Notes under the pieces: generated by a model | Told to the model about the DNA's origin: nothing | Seen by the model: only the letters and a program-made list of their open reading frames with translations | The model's database searches: none | From: Cyprinodon diabolis | Taxonomy: Eukaryota; Chordata; Actinopteri; Cyprinodontiformes; Cyprinodontidae | Assembly: GCA_030533445.1 (NCBI GenBank) | Contig: CM060075.1 | Location: forward strand, 37,405,719 to 37,469,718 | Length of the DNA stretch: 64,000 bases | Reading direction: 5' to 3' | Made by a program: the position numbers and the translations under genes | In this document: piece after piece, positions 33,517-45,553 of the stretch | Layout: each line of letters starts with the position of its first letter | How positions within the stretch are numbered: the first letter of the stretch is position 1

Positions 33517-34640
33517 TTATATCTGGTACTGGAAGTTAGATGTATAGACAATAAAAAGGAATGGTGAGACAACTGCCCCCTGTGGTGCTCCTGTGCTGCC
33601 GACTACTTGATTGGACAGTTGATCCTTTAGTCTAAGAAACTGTGGTCTGTTTGTCAGGTAGTCTTTGACCCAGGTGATTATTGACGCCTCCAACTGAGTC
33701 TTCTGGGGTTTCTCACAAAGTAAGTCAGGCTGAACTGTTAACTGCACTGGAGTAATCAAAGAACATGATCTCCACAGTACTGTCCAAATTTTTTAAATAA
33801 CAGTGGGTTGTTTAGAAGCATGTGTATGATGGTACCTTCAACTCCAACTCCACAGTGATAAGCAAACTGTACCTTGTTTCTTGGCTTATGTGTACCAATA
33901 GAGGTCTCTCTAGGACCTTCATAATGTGGAATGTTAGGGCAATCGGTCTATATAAGGTTGAAGAGCTGCTACAAACAGGCCTTTTGGACTCTGGGGCTGA
34001 CAAGATCAGGAACTGGTGACCTATTATTACAATTCAGTCTCTCCAGTTGCCTCTTCATTTGACATCTAGAAACAAACCTGTGGAAAGCAGAAGGATCATC
34101 ACCATCTTCTGATTTGGCTGAAAACAAACTCATAGAAACAGGGGAACCAATGGTAGAGGAGGGTGGGATGTCTATGTGTCTTTAGGCAGGAGAGAAAGAT
34201 TCTGAGCTTGTTCCTGAATTGAACCTATTTAAGGATGTATTCAGTTTATTGGCTCTGTCCAGACTTTCATCTATCTGATCATCCTTCTGCTTGAAGCCTG
34301 TGATCTTTTTCATCTCCGATATTGTTCTGCTGCAGCCTCTTCCTGTATGTCTCGTCGTTTTCACTTATCTTGACTTAAGTTGCTTCTGTATGCTCCTCAT
34401 TATTTCCCTGTCTCTCTTAAAGGTTTTTTTTTTCCTTATTAAGCAATTGCTTCAGGTCACTTGTGATCCATGGTTTATTATTTAGGAGTCATCTTGCTGT
34501 TCTGATATGGATGGTGTTATCTACACAGAAGTTTATGTAGTCTGTCAAATACTCAGTCAATGCATTGATGTCCTCTCCATGTGGATGGCACTGTACATCC
34601 CATTTTGTAGCCTTAAAACAGATTTGCATGGCTTATTTAT
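33517..34640 (-). pseudogene. Non-LTR retrotransposon relic (reverse transcriptase region)
   Basis: On the minus strand, in order: ISEMKKITGFKQKDDQI...LDRANKLN (upstream linker, about 34200-34330), then YRPIALTFHIMKVLERPLL (RT motif, about 33900-33960), then ITWVKDYLTNRPQFLRL and STGAPQGAVVSPFLF (RT motif, about 33540-33670). Frames change between segments and large parts of the RT are missing. 34400-34640 looks like the continuation towards the endonuclease region. Jockey/L2-like LINE type; clade not settled. Confidence 0.7.
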
Positions 34641-34644
34641 CTTC

Positions 34645-35035
34645 CTGTAAACACGGTCTTACAGTTTATTTTGTTTTTAATACAGGTAGTCTCTTAAAAA
34701 GTGACTTATACTTTGAGAACAGAAAACAAGATTAGCAAGCAGGTCATCAAGGTATTGAAGTTTTCATTTTAATTCCTGTTGATTTGTCTTCTTATCTAGG
34801 TTCATTAAAGGATCAATAATATTTCTAAAATATTAGAAAAAATAGACCACAAAGACATGTGGAGATGACTTTGGCTGTGTTTATGCAAGTTAAAACCTTC
34901 AACTGTACACTCAAACTATACAAATAAATGTGAATGATATGAGAACATCAAGTCAGTCATCTGAGAAGTTGGCAATCTTTGAGCTGGGGAGAATGAGCTG
35001 CCAGTGTGGGTCCTTAGGCAAGACCCTTCACCTTA
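34645..35035. other. Intergenic, no gene seen
   Basis: AT-rich. Short stretches near 34980-35035 (GTGGGTCCTTAGGCAAGACCCTTCACC) look like a truncated SINE tail. Confidence 0.35.
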
Positions 35036-35039
35036 ATGC

Positions 35040-35275
35040 CTGATTTGGGGAATGGCGGACTAGTGGTTAGGGCATTGTGCTTGGAATCTGAGGTTCTGAG
35101 TTCAAGCCCCACTCCAAGAGACTGCCACTCTGGGTCCCTGAGCAAAACCCCCTTAATCCCCACACCCATCCCCAGGCGCTGCTGTGCCAGCCCACTGCTC
35201 CCCAAGGGGATGGATTAAATGCAGAGGGTTAATTTCGTTGCTCATTACTTGTAATAAAGTAAGTAATGTGGATGT
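35040..35275 (+). repeat. tRNA-derived SINE, copy 2
   Basis: It has ACTAGTGGTTAGGGCATTG (A-box-like) and GGTTCTGAGTTCAAGCCC (B-box-like, compare GGTTCGANTCC). The body is GCCACTCTGGGTCCCTGAGCAAAACCCC and the tail CCCACTGCTCCCCAAGGGGATGGATTAAATGCAGAG. The RNA polymerase III boxes are readable. The tail ends in short repeats AGTAAGTAATGTGGATGTAAGTAGTAAAG. Confidence 0.75.
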
Positions 35276-35279
35276 AAGT

Positions 35280-35735
35280 AGTAAAGTGGATGTAAGTAGT
35301 AAAGTATAGTGACAATAAAACAGTGGAAAAACAAATAAATGAAAATATGTAATGAGTGTCGCATGTCATTAAACATCTATTAATTTATTATAAGTTACAT
35401 AGTGTCTGGAAAAATGGACCTGTGTTGTCCATTTTATCTTTCGATGCTCTGGCTACAAACCCCTTCTTCTGTATGGCTGGACCGCAGGAGAGACTGAGGG
35501 AGGTTCATCTTCTGTTTAAATCTAGTTACAAAATTTTATTTTAAAATTTTTGTTGCTATAATTACTACATACAATTTTGATAAAAATTTACTTTATTCTT
35601 TCATTGTTTTTATTTCAGTACAAAACATTATTTACAGCTAGATCTCTAAAGATATTACAAGTTTCTGTTGCATATTTGTATGGCAAAAGGCAGGAATGGC
35701 TAACTCGAGGGCTGCTGTCCTGGGGATGCCCCTTG
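35280..35735. other. Intergenic, no gene seen
   Basis: AT-rich. Nothing recognised. Confidence 0.4.
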
Positions 35736-35741
35736 CGTTAA

Positions 35742-36648
35742 AGGAATAGTACACCCAAAACATGATTAGCCTTCATTTTCTACTCACCCCCATGCTGAAC
35801 AACACTCTGGAGTACTTTTTTGATATCTCAAATGCATCTGGAGATCTGGGAGGCTTCTTGCTGTCTGCTGACATTCAAATAATGGAGGTCTATGGTGCCC
35901 GAGACAGAAAGGTCCATAAAAGTCCACAAAAAACGTGTCAATATTCCTCCATACTGCTCGTCCAATGTATTCCAAGTGTCCTGAGTAGGTAGCATCCAGA
36001 ATTTACTCGAAACGAAGTCATTTAGTTTTTAGAGCATAAACAGTAGTGTATAGGATTTCCTGAAAGCGCGCACATGCGCGTTCACGACGCTACGGAAGCC
36101 GGCAGACCAAACCAGCGCATTCAGCTCGGCAAAGAACTCATGCTCTTCCTCAACACTGAAGTCCTCAGACATTTTTCTTTCGTTGTTTCTTTCTTTGCAC
36201 AGGTAAACAGCACATTTCTTCTTCTACGCTTGCATTATTGGCAGAGCAGACGCTGAATGCGCACTTTCATCTGGTTTGGTCTGCCGGCTTCCGTAGCGTC
36301 GTGAACGCGCATGTGCGCGCTTTCAGGAAATCCTATACACTACTGTTTATGTTCTAAAAACATTCTAAATGACTTTGTTTCGAGTAAATTCTGGATGCTA
36401 CCCACTCAGGACACTTGGAATACATTGGACGAGTAGTATGGAGGAATATTGACACGTTTTTTGTGGACTTTTATGGACCTTTCTGCCTCGGGCACCATAG
36501 ACCTCCATTATTTGAATGTCAGCAGACAGCAAGAAGCCTCCCAGATCTCCAGATGCATTTGAGATATCAAAAAAGTACTCCAGGGTGTTGTTCAGCATGG
36601 GGGTGAGTAGAAAATGAAGGCTAATCATGTTTTGGGTGTACTATTCCT
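35742..36648. mobile_element. Long foldback TTAA-target element, copy 1
   Basis: Flanked by TTAA (35738-35741 and 36649-36652). The ends read AGGAATAGTACACCC / GGGTGTACTATTCCT. The left arm (about 35742-36125) is the near-perfect inverse of the right arm (about 36250-36648), including the GC-rich inner part GCGCGCACATGCGCGTTCACGACGC. The spacer is only about 125 bp. The ORFs within the arms mirror each other and are artefacts of the palindrome. TTAA target use suggests piggyBac-type mobilisation; no transposase is encoded. Confidence 0.9.
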
Positions 36649-36654
36649 TTAAGG

Positions 36655-37855
36655 GGAGTATTGGCACTTATTTGTTTTCACTTAAATCACTGATATGATG
36701 CACACACAAAAAATATGGAACATCGATTTAATGTATGATCTGAAAAGAGTTGTGTCATCAGAGAATACAAAAATGTGCAGCTTTAAGTTGTCATTATGTT
36801 TATTGTTTTATTACTTTTTAACTTGATTGAGGAAGTAGTGAAAACAGGATACATAAAGAAATGTAAAACTGAGCCTTTTAGAACTCCAAACCTTTTAGTC
36901 AAAACAATTAAAATGATAAGACAACAAAACAGACAATTTCATAATTTATACAGCTCTATTTGTATTTTATGATTTCAGTTATTTTATTAGGAAAAAAAAC
37001 TAACTCTGTAACTTTTGTTTTGTGCTTATTTTAATCTTACTTTCTAAATAAAAATACTATTCATATAATGCATTTACCAATCGTATTTAAGAAAGTCACT
37101 TACAGTAAGAAAATGTACAACTGTAATTAAATAAGTAACAATGGTAATTACAACAATAATGTGCATTTAAAGTTTAATGCTTTTCTCTAGAAAACAATGT
37201 AAAAAAAAAAGCAGACATGGATTTAATAAGAGATTGTATTTTACTCACTGAAAAAAACACACTTCAAAACTGTAGCTCAGTCCCTATTACTCTATGCTCC
37301 CTAGCTCTTTTAATTGTGTTTTTCTACTGTATATAGCTTTCCGGGCCATGCCTGAAATTAAATAGGCATAGACTAAAACATTCCTTTCATCCACCTTAGT
37401 GACAAATGAAAAAGCCCACATCTGCAACGTTTGCACCCTGGGTTGTTAGGCTTTTTTCTCACTTCCGAAATCTTTTCTTATCAATGAAAACAAAGATTAA
37501 AGTAAGTGAAGATCACTTAAGATCAGGTGGGAAAAGATGTACTAAAGAGCAAATATAAGGAGGGATCGGTAGAGCATGGCACTAAATGCAGGTCAGTTAA
37601 TCAGGAAAGTATGTAGGCACAGTGAGGAAAATTACCAATTTATACAAATACATCTAAACAGAGATAGTCTACAGAGGAACTAAATCGAACTTAGATATAA
37701 GATAAATAATGTAGTTTACATAATGCAGAACAAAAATAAACTAAACACAAAGTAAAACATTTGTAACCTTTTGTTCAAATGTTTGCTTTTGAATTTAGAA
37801 AATCAGCTAAACAAAAACAAAAAAAACAAAACAAACAAACTGACCATTAAAGCAA
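36655..37855. other. Intergenic, no gene seen
   Basis: AT-rich, no recognised repeat ends. Confidence 0.4.
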
Positions 37856-37861
37856 GATCAG

Positions 37862-38085
37862 TGGGGAGAGGCAGCCTAGTGGCAAGGTCATAGATTTTGG
37901 AATTCCGAGGTTCTGAGTTCAAGTCTCACAGAATGCCACTCTGGGTCCCTGAGCAAAAGCCCCTTAACCCCAACTCTTCTCCCCAGGTGCCCCATGATGG
38001 CAGCCCACTGCTCCTCCAGCGGATGGGTTAAATGCAGAGGTAAATTTCTCCAATGTGAGATCAATAAAGTTCAATTATTATTATC
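37862..38085 (+). repeat. tRNA-derived SINE, copy 3
   Basis: It has AGCCTAGTGGCAAGGTC (A-box-like, altered), GGTTCTGAGTTCAAGTCTC (B-box-like), GCCACTCTGGGTCCCTGAGCAAAAGCCCC and the tail CAGCCCACTGCTCC...GGATGGGTTAAATGCAGAGG, ending ATCAATAAAGTTCAATTATTATTAT. This copy shows the fullest 3' tail of the three. Confidence 0.75.
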
Positions 38086-38089
38086 ACCT

Positions 38090-38775
38090 GCTTTGAACTA
38101 CATTGGTTTTACTGTATGTGAAAATTACAACATGTGGTTTATGGTTGACACCTGCTTGGAAATAATTTTTCCACTGAATCTACAAGAGACATTTAAAGTA
38201 ACCGTAGTGAAACATTTTACAAACTTAATTGCTCTTTGATTAAAAAAAAGAAAAGTTTATATGTGAGGGACTATCTATTTCATCTATACACATAAGATAA
38301 GAAAGCTAAATAAAATACAGAGTCCTTAGCTGGTTGGTAGAAATGTTTTTAGATTACTACAATAATAATAATAAGAAATGAATTGGTAACATTCTGCACA
38401 CTGACCCAACATGGATCATTGTGTTATGTCATTTTTAATTGACGTGAGTAGTTTCAGTTGTTCTTCCCTTAGAATAGTATACCTTACCAGTAAACCGATA
38501 ATTGTAATGTGTTCAGCAAAAGCTGTTTAAACTTACAGAAAAGTATTTCCAAACTACTGTTAAACAAGCTAATGATGTGAAGTGAAATTTATGTAATATT
38601 TGTTTAAGGATTAGTTTCAGTATAACAATGCATTTTGTCCTAAGATATTTGAACAAAAGGTCAAATGTTTGCAAGTATCTCATGCAAATAACTTCATGAT
38701 GAAATGTTTCAGCCTTTGTCTAGAAAAACGTTTACCTATCAAATGTGAAAGCAGGTACTTCTACCTTTTGTCTTT
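38090..38775. other. 3' flank of receptor E, no gene seen
   Basis: AT-rich. Probably receptor E 3' UTR and flank on the minus strand. Nothing recognised. Confidence 0.4.
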
Positions 38776-38777
38776 AA

Positions 38778-38939
38778 CAGTGGTGGATAATCCAGGTCCA
38801 GATAGTAAAAAGGCAGTACAGAGATCATTTCCAGCTATTTGTATTTCCAGCTCTGCAAAACAAACTGCCACGATAAGTGAAGAGGATGAAGGAAAGTTAG
38901 GCAGGTTTTTACTTTTGGGACCTGGATTGTCCACCTCTG
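38778..38939. mobile_element. Small hAT-like MITE overlapping the end of receptor E
   Basis: The ends read CAGTGGTGGATAATCCAGGTCC and GGACCTGGATTGTCCACCTCTG, imperfect inverted repeats continuing inwards as AGTAAAAA / TTTTTACT. It is 162 bp. The 8-bp flanks are not a clear duplication, so the insertion is old or an end is eroded. Receptor E reads into its right end and stops there. Confidence 0.8.
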
Positions 38940-39856
38940 TCTCCTGATGCAGAGTTGTTACTGCATGGCAGCTTTTCTGCTCTGTGAAGAAACAGCAGAG
39001 GTAAAACCAGACTGCTGGGTAAGCAGAACCAAAATTCAGACAACCATACACCACATCTCTGAGCCACATTCAGCTCTTGTGAGTCATACAGAATATTGGT
39101 TGAAATATTGCCTACAAACCTCAGAAGGAGCACTCCAAGTATGGCCATGATAGTATGGAAGGCCCTCAGTTTTAGCTGGTCAACGTGCCTTTCACTGCCC
39201 TCTTCTCCAGGTCTTGAGTGGATCAGAACATAGAGCACAGAAATGCTGCAGAACGCTGTGGCAATTACAGCAAAACCTACAATGCAATATGATACTACAG
39301 TGGTCACAGTGTGGCTTGTCATAGACATGACACCCGTCCCTCCAAAAGATAGCAGCCAGAAAAGGACTATGATAAGGTTTCTTATTCTGATCCCATTTGT
39401 GCTCCTTAAACCCAGATAGATGACAGGGTGAACTATTGCTAGGTAACGCTCCACGCATGTTAGGACATGAAACAACAGCTGTGCAGAGAAGGTGACAGAG
39501 AAAAGATAGACACCAATCATCACCAATATTGAAATATGAGCATGAACGCCGCAGCAGCAGAGGACAGACCCCATAACGTTCATTAGCTCAATGACGACCA
39601 TGTTATAGGTAAAAACATCAGAATGGCTGGTTGTTGTGCTTGAATGCTGATGCCTTATCCGTTGGTATCCTAGATAGAGAACATAGATGCAGAGAGGAAG
39701 GAGTAGGAGGATGCACATGACACCGAAGGCAGTGATGCTGAAAGTACCAACTTCTGAATTCAAGCATGTGAACATGAGGTCATGGATGGTCAGAGAGATC
39801 GAGAGAGCAGGGATGTCAGAAGTGGAATTTAAGGAAGCGCTGTAGTTCAATGTCAT
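38909..39856 (-). CDS. Receptor E: intact atypical 7-TM receptor, 315 aa, with MITE-derived C-terminus
   Basis: Single coding exon. The start ATG at 39854-39856 is preceded on the minus strand by TTTTGCCTTCCTCAG and GATTTGCCACAG, either of which could be the acceptor. N-glycosylation sequons N4 and N10. E126-R127-Y128 follows TM3 (ERYLAIVHP). TM2 Glu is E90, TM4 Trp W157, pre-TM6 loop RPGEEGSERHVDQLKLRAFH, TM6 LLLRF, TM7 CLPSSLVLPLLFLHRAEK. Cys pairs at 100-102 (CCC) and in the N-terminus may be extracellular. Residues 307-315 (RGGQSRSQK) and the stop come from the MITE at 38778-38939. Closest in look to receptor F (both have HSDxFTY and VERYLA). Plasma-membrane receptor; ligand unknown. Confidence 0.88.
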   Translation of the reverse strand: MTLNYSASLNSTSDIPALSISLTIHDLMFTCLNSEVGTFSITAFGVMCILLLLPLCIYVLYLGYQRIRHQHSSTTTSHSDVFTYNMVVIELMNVMGSVLCCCGVHAHISILVMIGVYLFSVTFSAQLLFHVLTCVERYLAIVHPVIYLGLRSTNGIRIRNLIIVLFWLLSFGGTGVMSMTSHTVTTVVSYCIVGFAVIATAFCSISVLYVLIHSRPGEEGSERHVDQLKLRAFHTIMAILGVLLLRFVGNISTNILYDSQELNVAQRCGVWLSEFWFCLPSSLVLPLLFLHRAEKLPCSNNSASGDRGGQSRSQK

Positions 39857-39892
39857 AACTGTGGCAAATCAGGAAGTCTCGTGAGAAGAGTC

Positions 39893-42715
39893 TGAGGAAG
39901 GCAAAAAAATGTAATAATAATAATATCTTTGTAAAAAAAATGACTGTAATTGCAATAAGATGTTTAAAAGATGACTAACCATAGACCGGTTCTAAATTGA
40001 CGCGACAAATTTATATAAAAATACAGTTATTTTTCTATTTGAAATAAATAAATTCTATTCTGTGTTACCTTAAGACTTTACCTATATCCATTACATGGAT
40101 AATGAATGGTTTTATTTATTGACAGAGAAATACACAAAGTTTATTCTGTAATAATAATATTATTTTTTTAACATTCTCCAACATTTCAATCAGTTATTCA
40201 TCAACGAAAAGATAACTTCATACCAGATCAAGGAAGATATGTTAAATGAGAGCTTTGCTTTCTATTGTAAATCACCATAAAAATGCCAATAACCTGCAAA
40301 GTAATCATAAGTTCTTTTAAAACAATTTCTACCACATTAGGTTTTCTGTTAATTCTAAAAAGGAATTCAGATAATAATTAAAGTTGAAGAGAAAATGCAA
40401 ATCAATTCAAAAGAAAAAGAGATCTGCTAGCAAAAAGAAAAGAAAATAATAAAATGTGAGGAAACTTTCCAGTCATTTTTTGAAGTTTTTGCAAATGTGC
40501 TCTACACTAAAAAAGGTATATGCAAAATGAAAGCCTTAAAACAAAGGCTCTCTTTAGTAATAATGAGGTCTTATGGAGAAATCTCACCTTTTGAATGCGT
40601 TTTAATCCTGAAGTTAGATTTCCAGCATATACAGTCAAATTTAAAGCATCTGTTGGCTGGCGTATGCTCCATAAAAACCAAAGTGTTTGTGTTTTTGTGT
40701 ATTGTCTTCTAAACTACATTATGCAAAGTAGAGATGATTACAGGCAAAATGTATGAAATGTTAAACGTTTTCATGTGCTAGGAAAATATCTTCTCCAGGA
40801 TATTATACATATTATCATATTTGGCCAAAGGTTACTGTCTGTCATACACATATATCTCTGGAGCCCTCCACAAGCATGATATTTCATCATCATTCAGGAT
40901 TATTGTCTGTTTTCTTAAGTGTAACAAAAAGGCTGAGCAGATGCCTTTTTTTATGCGGACGTAATCACGCAGAAGAAATTGCGAGCTAGCAGAAGCCCAT
41001 GTTGGCAAGGACGCGTAAATGAAAACATTAACAGAAATCCAGTGATTCAGCTCTTAAATATCACCACTATCACCATGACCAAGAGATTGTGGAAAATACT
41101 CCAGGAAAGAAATGACTGTAGCTCTTGAACAGCATGAAGAGGCTTTGGCTTTGATAAAGTTGTAAATGGCTGTGTTTTCTACTTCCTTGTGCGATGTGGT
41201 TTTAAGCTTCCATATCAACCTTTACATTCTGTTTATGTTCCACATGATTTCACAAGGTCTGCTTGTAAAGAATTGTTTGCACAATCTTAAAAATGTATAT
41301 AGTTTTTCATTTTATACTGGAGATTACTACATTTAAATAGCAATTATAATGCACAACCCAATATTTACTCCTGGTGTGTTACAACATGTATAGGTTGAAG
41401 AAAAAGGATGCCATTCAACCACTCTGAAACTAAAGAAGTGCATTCAAATAGAAAAGTTGAGTTGATAAAACAAAATTGATTTAAATATGTTGATTAAACT
41501 GTAGTATTCATCTTTCAGAAAGAAGATGGAAACATCAACAAAGCTTGCTGTTCATTCAAATCAGTTGTGTAACTTATCCCTTCCAATTTGTTTACCCTGA
41601 AAGCCCTATTAAAATGGGCCAAAATACAAATCACATTGAATGTGTTTTGTGAAGCTTTATTTCTATGTTCATAAATATTTTCCAAATAGCATGTGCTTTT
41701 ACGGTCCGTTATCCGATTTTGTGCATAAAATCTAAAAATGGAAAAAACGGATAACGTTATTTATCTTTTTTTATATTTTATTCTTTTGATTTCAAGCAAG
41801 CTGAATGACCCGGATATGATCGGGTTCACGTTAAGTCTGCTAGGAGATGCCGCAGGCAAGGAAACCTGGCCCTGCCATTAGATGACAGTTTGATCAAAGA
41901 TGCCTTATCATTTGATTATTAAAGTATGCCACTTTGGTACAGATGGAAAAATCAAAACAAAATAATTCAAAGAACACCTATTTATTGTGCATAAAATAAT
42001 TTCTAAGAAGTCTGAATGGTAAAAAAATAAAGTAAGAATCCAACATCTCGAAAGAAACAATGATAAATCCTCTTATCTATGAGGAAATCTGTCGACAGTA
42101 TTTTTTCCCGTCTGAGGTACTATTACTTTGTCTTTGGCGCTAAGACCTCAGCAGGAAACATAGCGCTTAATTTTGATAGATATGCATATAGAGGAGGAAA
42201 GAATAGAGCTGTTTCTTCCCCAGGCCTGAAACTGGTGGTGGAGTAAAGATAGATGAAGTTAGTCACAAAAACGTTTAAATTAAAATGTTTCTAAGTTGTT
42301 GCATGAACTTACAATACCTTTATTCTACTTGCTAGACATTTTACCTTTTTAACAGTAGATACACAAAACTTGGAAATTGACAACATAGAACTGAAATGCA
42401 ACTGAACATTTTTATTTACTCATTCTAGTCTATAGAAATAAGCTGCCTAAGGTATCAGATTTCTTACATACAATGAAGAGACTCAATAACATAAACTAAA
42501 ATAATGATCTACCCTGATAAAAATCCATTCTCTTGCGTTAGTTGCTGATTAAATTTGTTTTGCTGGATACAAGTTTGTGGTTAACTAAGCTGAAAAAAAA
42601 TTATTTGTTCACATTTTCAGTTGTTTTCAACAATATCTTATTTTTCTCGTCTGCAGAAACTGCAGAAGAAGGACCGGAATGCAGGGTAGGGGGAAAAAAA
42701 ATTAAATAAATCACA
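39893..42715. other. Large intergenic stretch upstream of receptor E, no gene seen
   Basis: AT-rich. A non-coding exon 1 of receptor E should lie here by analogy with C, but was not placed with confidence. TTTATATAAAAATAC at about 40010 is a possible TATA element. At 41702-41760 CCGTTATCCG and CGGATAACG form a short inverted repeat. Nothing else recognised. Confidence 0.4.
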
Positions 42716-42721
42716 CAATGT

Positions 42722-43312
42722 TTCAATTCAATTCAGTTTATTTATATAGCACCAGTTCACAACACACGTCATCTTAAGGCACGTCAGCCAGATTATACAG
42801 TCAAATTGATAAATTTTTCTATCTAAAGCCGGTTATACACTCTGCAATATTTTCAATCATTGCATGCAGCTACAGGGTTTAAAACTTCACAGCTCAAGAT
42901 GTATGTTCTCACACTGTGCTATTTTTAAACATGTTTTACTCTCTCCCGACCTCACGATTTCTGATCGGGAGGTGGTCGTGGGAGGCTGATCACCCCTCAT
43001 TACCCCCTGTACACTACGCGATGCATGACACACGATCAGGCTGAAAGTCGGCCCGATCGAAAAATTCTCACCTGACTGGAAAATTGCCCCGAAAAGGACA
43101 AAAAATCGTACAGTGTATTCCTGGCATAAGGAAAACCAGTTGATTGCATCGACTCATTGACTCAAACGCAATCCCTCACACCAAGCATGCTTGTAGCGAC
43201 AGTGGGGAAGAAAAATTCCCTTTTAACAGGAAGAAACCTCCAGCAGAACCAGTTTCAGTGTGAGCTGCCATCTGCTGAGGCCGACTGGGGTTCAAAGAGA
43301 CATAATTTTCTT
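42722..43312 (-). repeat. L2-like LINE 3' end, interrupted by a MITE
   Basis: It starts with the reversed tail TCAATTCAATTCAGTTTATTTATATAGC and CACGTCATCTTAAGGCAC. It resumes after the insert with AAAACCAGTTGATTGCATCGACTCATTGACTCAAACGCAATCCCTCACACCAAGCATGC and CCTCCAGCAGAACCAG. This is the inverse of the copy on plus at 52140-52424. Confidence 0.8.
42827..43126. mobile_element. Harbinger-like MITE inside the L2 tail
   Basis: Ends AGCCGGTTATACACT and, reversed from the right, TGCCAGGAATACACTGTACG. Flanked by a 3-bp duplication TAA (42824-42826 and 43127-43129). It interrupts an otherwise continuous L2 tail, so the boundaries are well defined. The 3-bp target fits PIF/Harbinger; no coding. Confidence 0.7.
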
Positions 43313-43339
43313 TACAATTCACATTGTTGCCAGGTAATG

Positions 43340-44270
43340 CGTTTGAATGTTAACATAGTTAGTTGTTTTTGGTCTGGTCCACCTCTGTTTGACAAGTGAA
43401 ACAATTTGTTCAGAGAGGTGTTCATTACCAAATGAATTTGTCCACTGAGATGGATGGTTTACTGGATTCATGTCAGCTGCATTCAAATGAGCTGTCATGT
43501 AAATATCAAATAAGCCCTTATGTAAAGCATGAGAATGAACACCTGTGTTTATTTATTATATGTCCATCATGACCTCCTCATTCATTTTCTTTTGAATTGT
43601 CAGGCTGAGAGGGTCATTTGGTAAATTCTTGATTAATAGTTGGTTCATGTAAACTTGACTTAGTAGAAAGTACAATGACTGATCTCTCAACATGAAGATT
43701 TGTATTCTCTTCACGAAGCCATATCACTGTAAAACACCAGGAAATGATAGTTCATGTATTGCCCTAAAAATGCAACGAAACACAGCAAGAAATCTTTCTT
43801 TGTTTGATCTAAAAAAAAATGAGTTCATCAAGTGTGTAGACAGGAATAAGTTGTCTAAAAGCTTTTTTTTTTTTTTTTTTGTATTTTACTTCTCTTGGCT
43901 TGCTGATTTTGTACTGTAAGTTGGTTTACCTAAGTAAGATAAAAAAAAAAGTTACATGAAAATTATCTTCATGAAGTTCAACACTTACACATTCCCGAGT
44001 TACTTTCTCTCACCTTATCAAATGTAAATAATTACTTTTTCCCCAAGATGCAGTAATTATATCACTTTATTAAACTTGCATGAACAACACGATCTACCTC
44101 GTTGTCTATTTTTGTTAGCATCATTGACTTCTAATAGAAACATTTTATTTAAACAGAGCTCTAACAATGTGAGAAAACATTGCCCTCCAGCCAGCATTGC
44201 TAACTGTTGAGTAAAAGTAAACGTAAACTCAAAGGGACATCAGCAATTATTTTCAGTTGATATCCCGCTC
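43340..44270. other. Intergenic, no gene seen
   Basis: AT-rich with a T run at 43863-43881. Nothing recognised. Confidence 0.4.
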
Positions 44271-44277
44271 CATTTTT

Positions 44278-44490
44278 CATTAACTAGGACCCCAAGATAG
44301 CTAAGCTCCTCTACCTGGGACAGGAACTCTCCTAAAACCTGAAAGGGAGAAGCCATCTTTTTGCTCTTGGAGAACCATGGCCTCATATTTGGGGGAGCTG
44401 ATTTTCATCCCTGATGCTTTACACTCAGCTGCGAACCGCCCCAGCGCATGTTGTAGGTCTTGGCAGGAGGAAGCCAACATTCACAGGGAA
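44278..44490 (-). repeat. Non-LTR retrotransposon fragment (RT palm/thumb region)
   Basis: On the minus strand it reads LGRFAAECKASGMKISSPKYEAMVL followed by a segment with VEELSYLGV in a shifted frame. This is the RT segment usually seen as FAAECEAAGMRISTSKSEAMVL in fish LINEs. Frameshifted. Confidence 0.65.
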
Positions 44491-44529
44491 TAGGTCTGAC
44501 TTAATGCCAGCAATGTAAAGGGACCATCA

Positions 44530-44670
44530 ACCTTCAAAGCACTGCAAAGTAAGTTTATTTGTATAGTACAATTCAGTACATGGACAATTTAATGTGTTTC
44601 ACATGAATTGGATAATAAAATAGAAGGAAAATAAAAGCAGAATAAGAGCAAATAAAGATACAAAAAAATA
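44530..44670. repeat. LINE-tail-like repeat
   Basis: AAAGTAAGTTTATTTGTATAGTACAATTCAGTACATGGACAATTTAATGTG is typical of a dispersed fish repeat 3' end in reverse. Low information; tentative. Confidence 0.35.
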
Positions 44671-44674
44671 TGTG

Positions 44675-45550
44675 TAAAGTAAATAAAACATTTGGACCAC
44701 AACCTTATAATAATACGTCAGTTAACAGTTTAACCTCAACAGTCAACAACAGCAATTGTAATGAATACAATATTAGATGGAACCTCAGAGGTGCAATAGC
44801 TCATTATATAAACACTTATGGGAACCTTTTGAAATTAATTTTACATAGGAAAACATTTTCAATGGACTATGGCAGGGCACCTTGCATAGAGGAGATGGGC
44901 TCAAATTCAATAGTTTCAGGAACTGTAAACTGGCATTTTTTGGGAATGTAAGAACAAGTCAGGGTACAATCCTGTGCTCTGAACGGATGAACATTTAAAT
45001 ATTACGTTCCACTTGAAGGAAATGTCAATACTTTAAACTAAATGCACAATTACAAAATAAAACAAAATACAATTTATAAATGTGACAAATTCAAAGATGA
45101 AATACATATTTAGAAAACAATATTTTATCATATGCTCGAAAAAAAATAAATAAAACAAAACCAGAAATGTGGTAACTGAAATATTCCAGAAAAAAACAAG
45201 GTATCATATGATAATGTTATCAATAAAAAAAACAAAATTATAATTTAGTTAAAGTAGAATTTAAATTTAAAAATCAATTCAACCTGGAGAGACTCAGACA
45301 GAAACAATGAGAAAGTTTCATTGACATGAAAATATGTCTTTGATACTCGAGCAGAAAACGTTGATGCTGAATGCAGTTGATCTGCTTTAGCAGGTCGATC
45401 TCGGCCAGATATGATTTCTGTTGGCATTTGATTCATATTTCAGATGTTTGTAATGCTTTTTGGGGGAGTTTCATCTGGACACTTCAACCCAACAGTAAAC
45501 TGTGTTGTCTATTGTCAAGCTCAGATCTACAGTCTAATTTATGAAACAAA
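44675..45550. other. 3' flank of receptor F, no gene seen
   Basis: AT-rich. It may contain the receptor F 3' UTR on the minus strand. Short ORFs lack recognisable motifs. Confidence 0.4.
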
Positions 45551-45553
45551 GAA

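Noticed and set aside
35762..36628. Mirror ORFs MISLHFLLTPMLNN and MEYIGR inside the foldback element, repeated at 59477-60357
   Set aside because: They are the same arm sequence read twice because of the palindrome; conservation is explained by the repeat.
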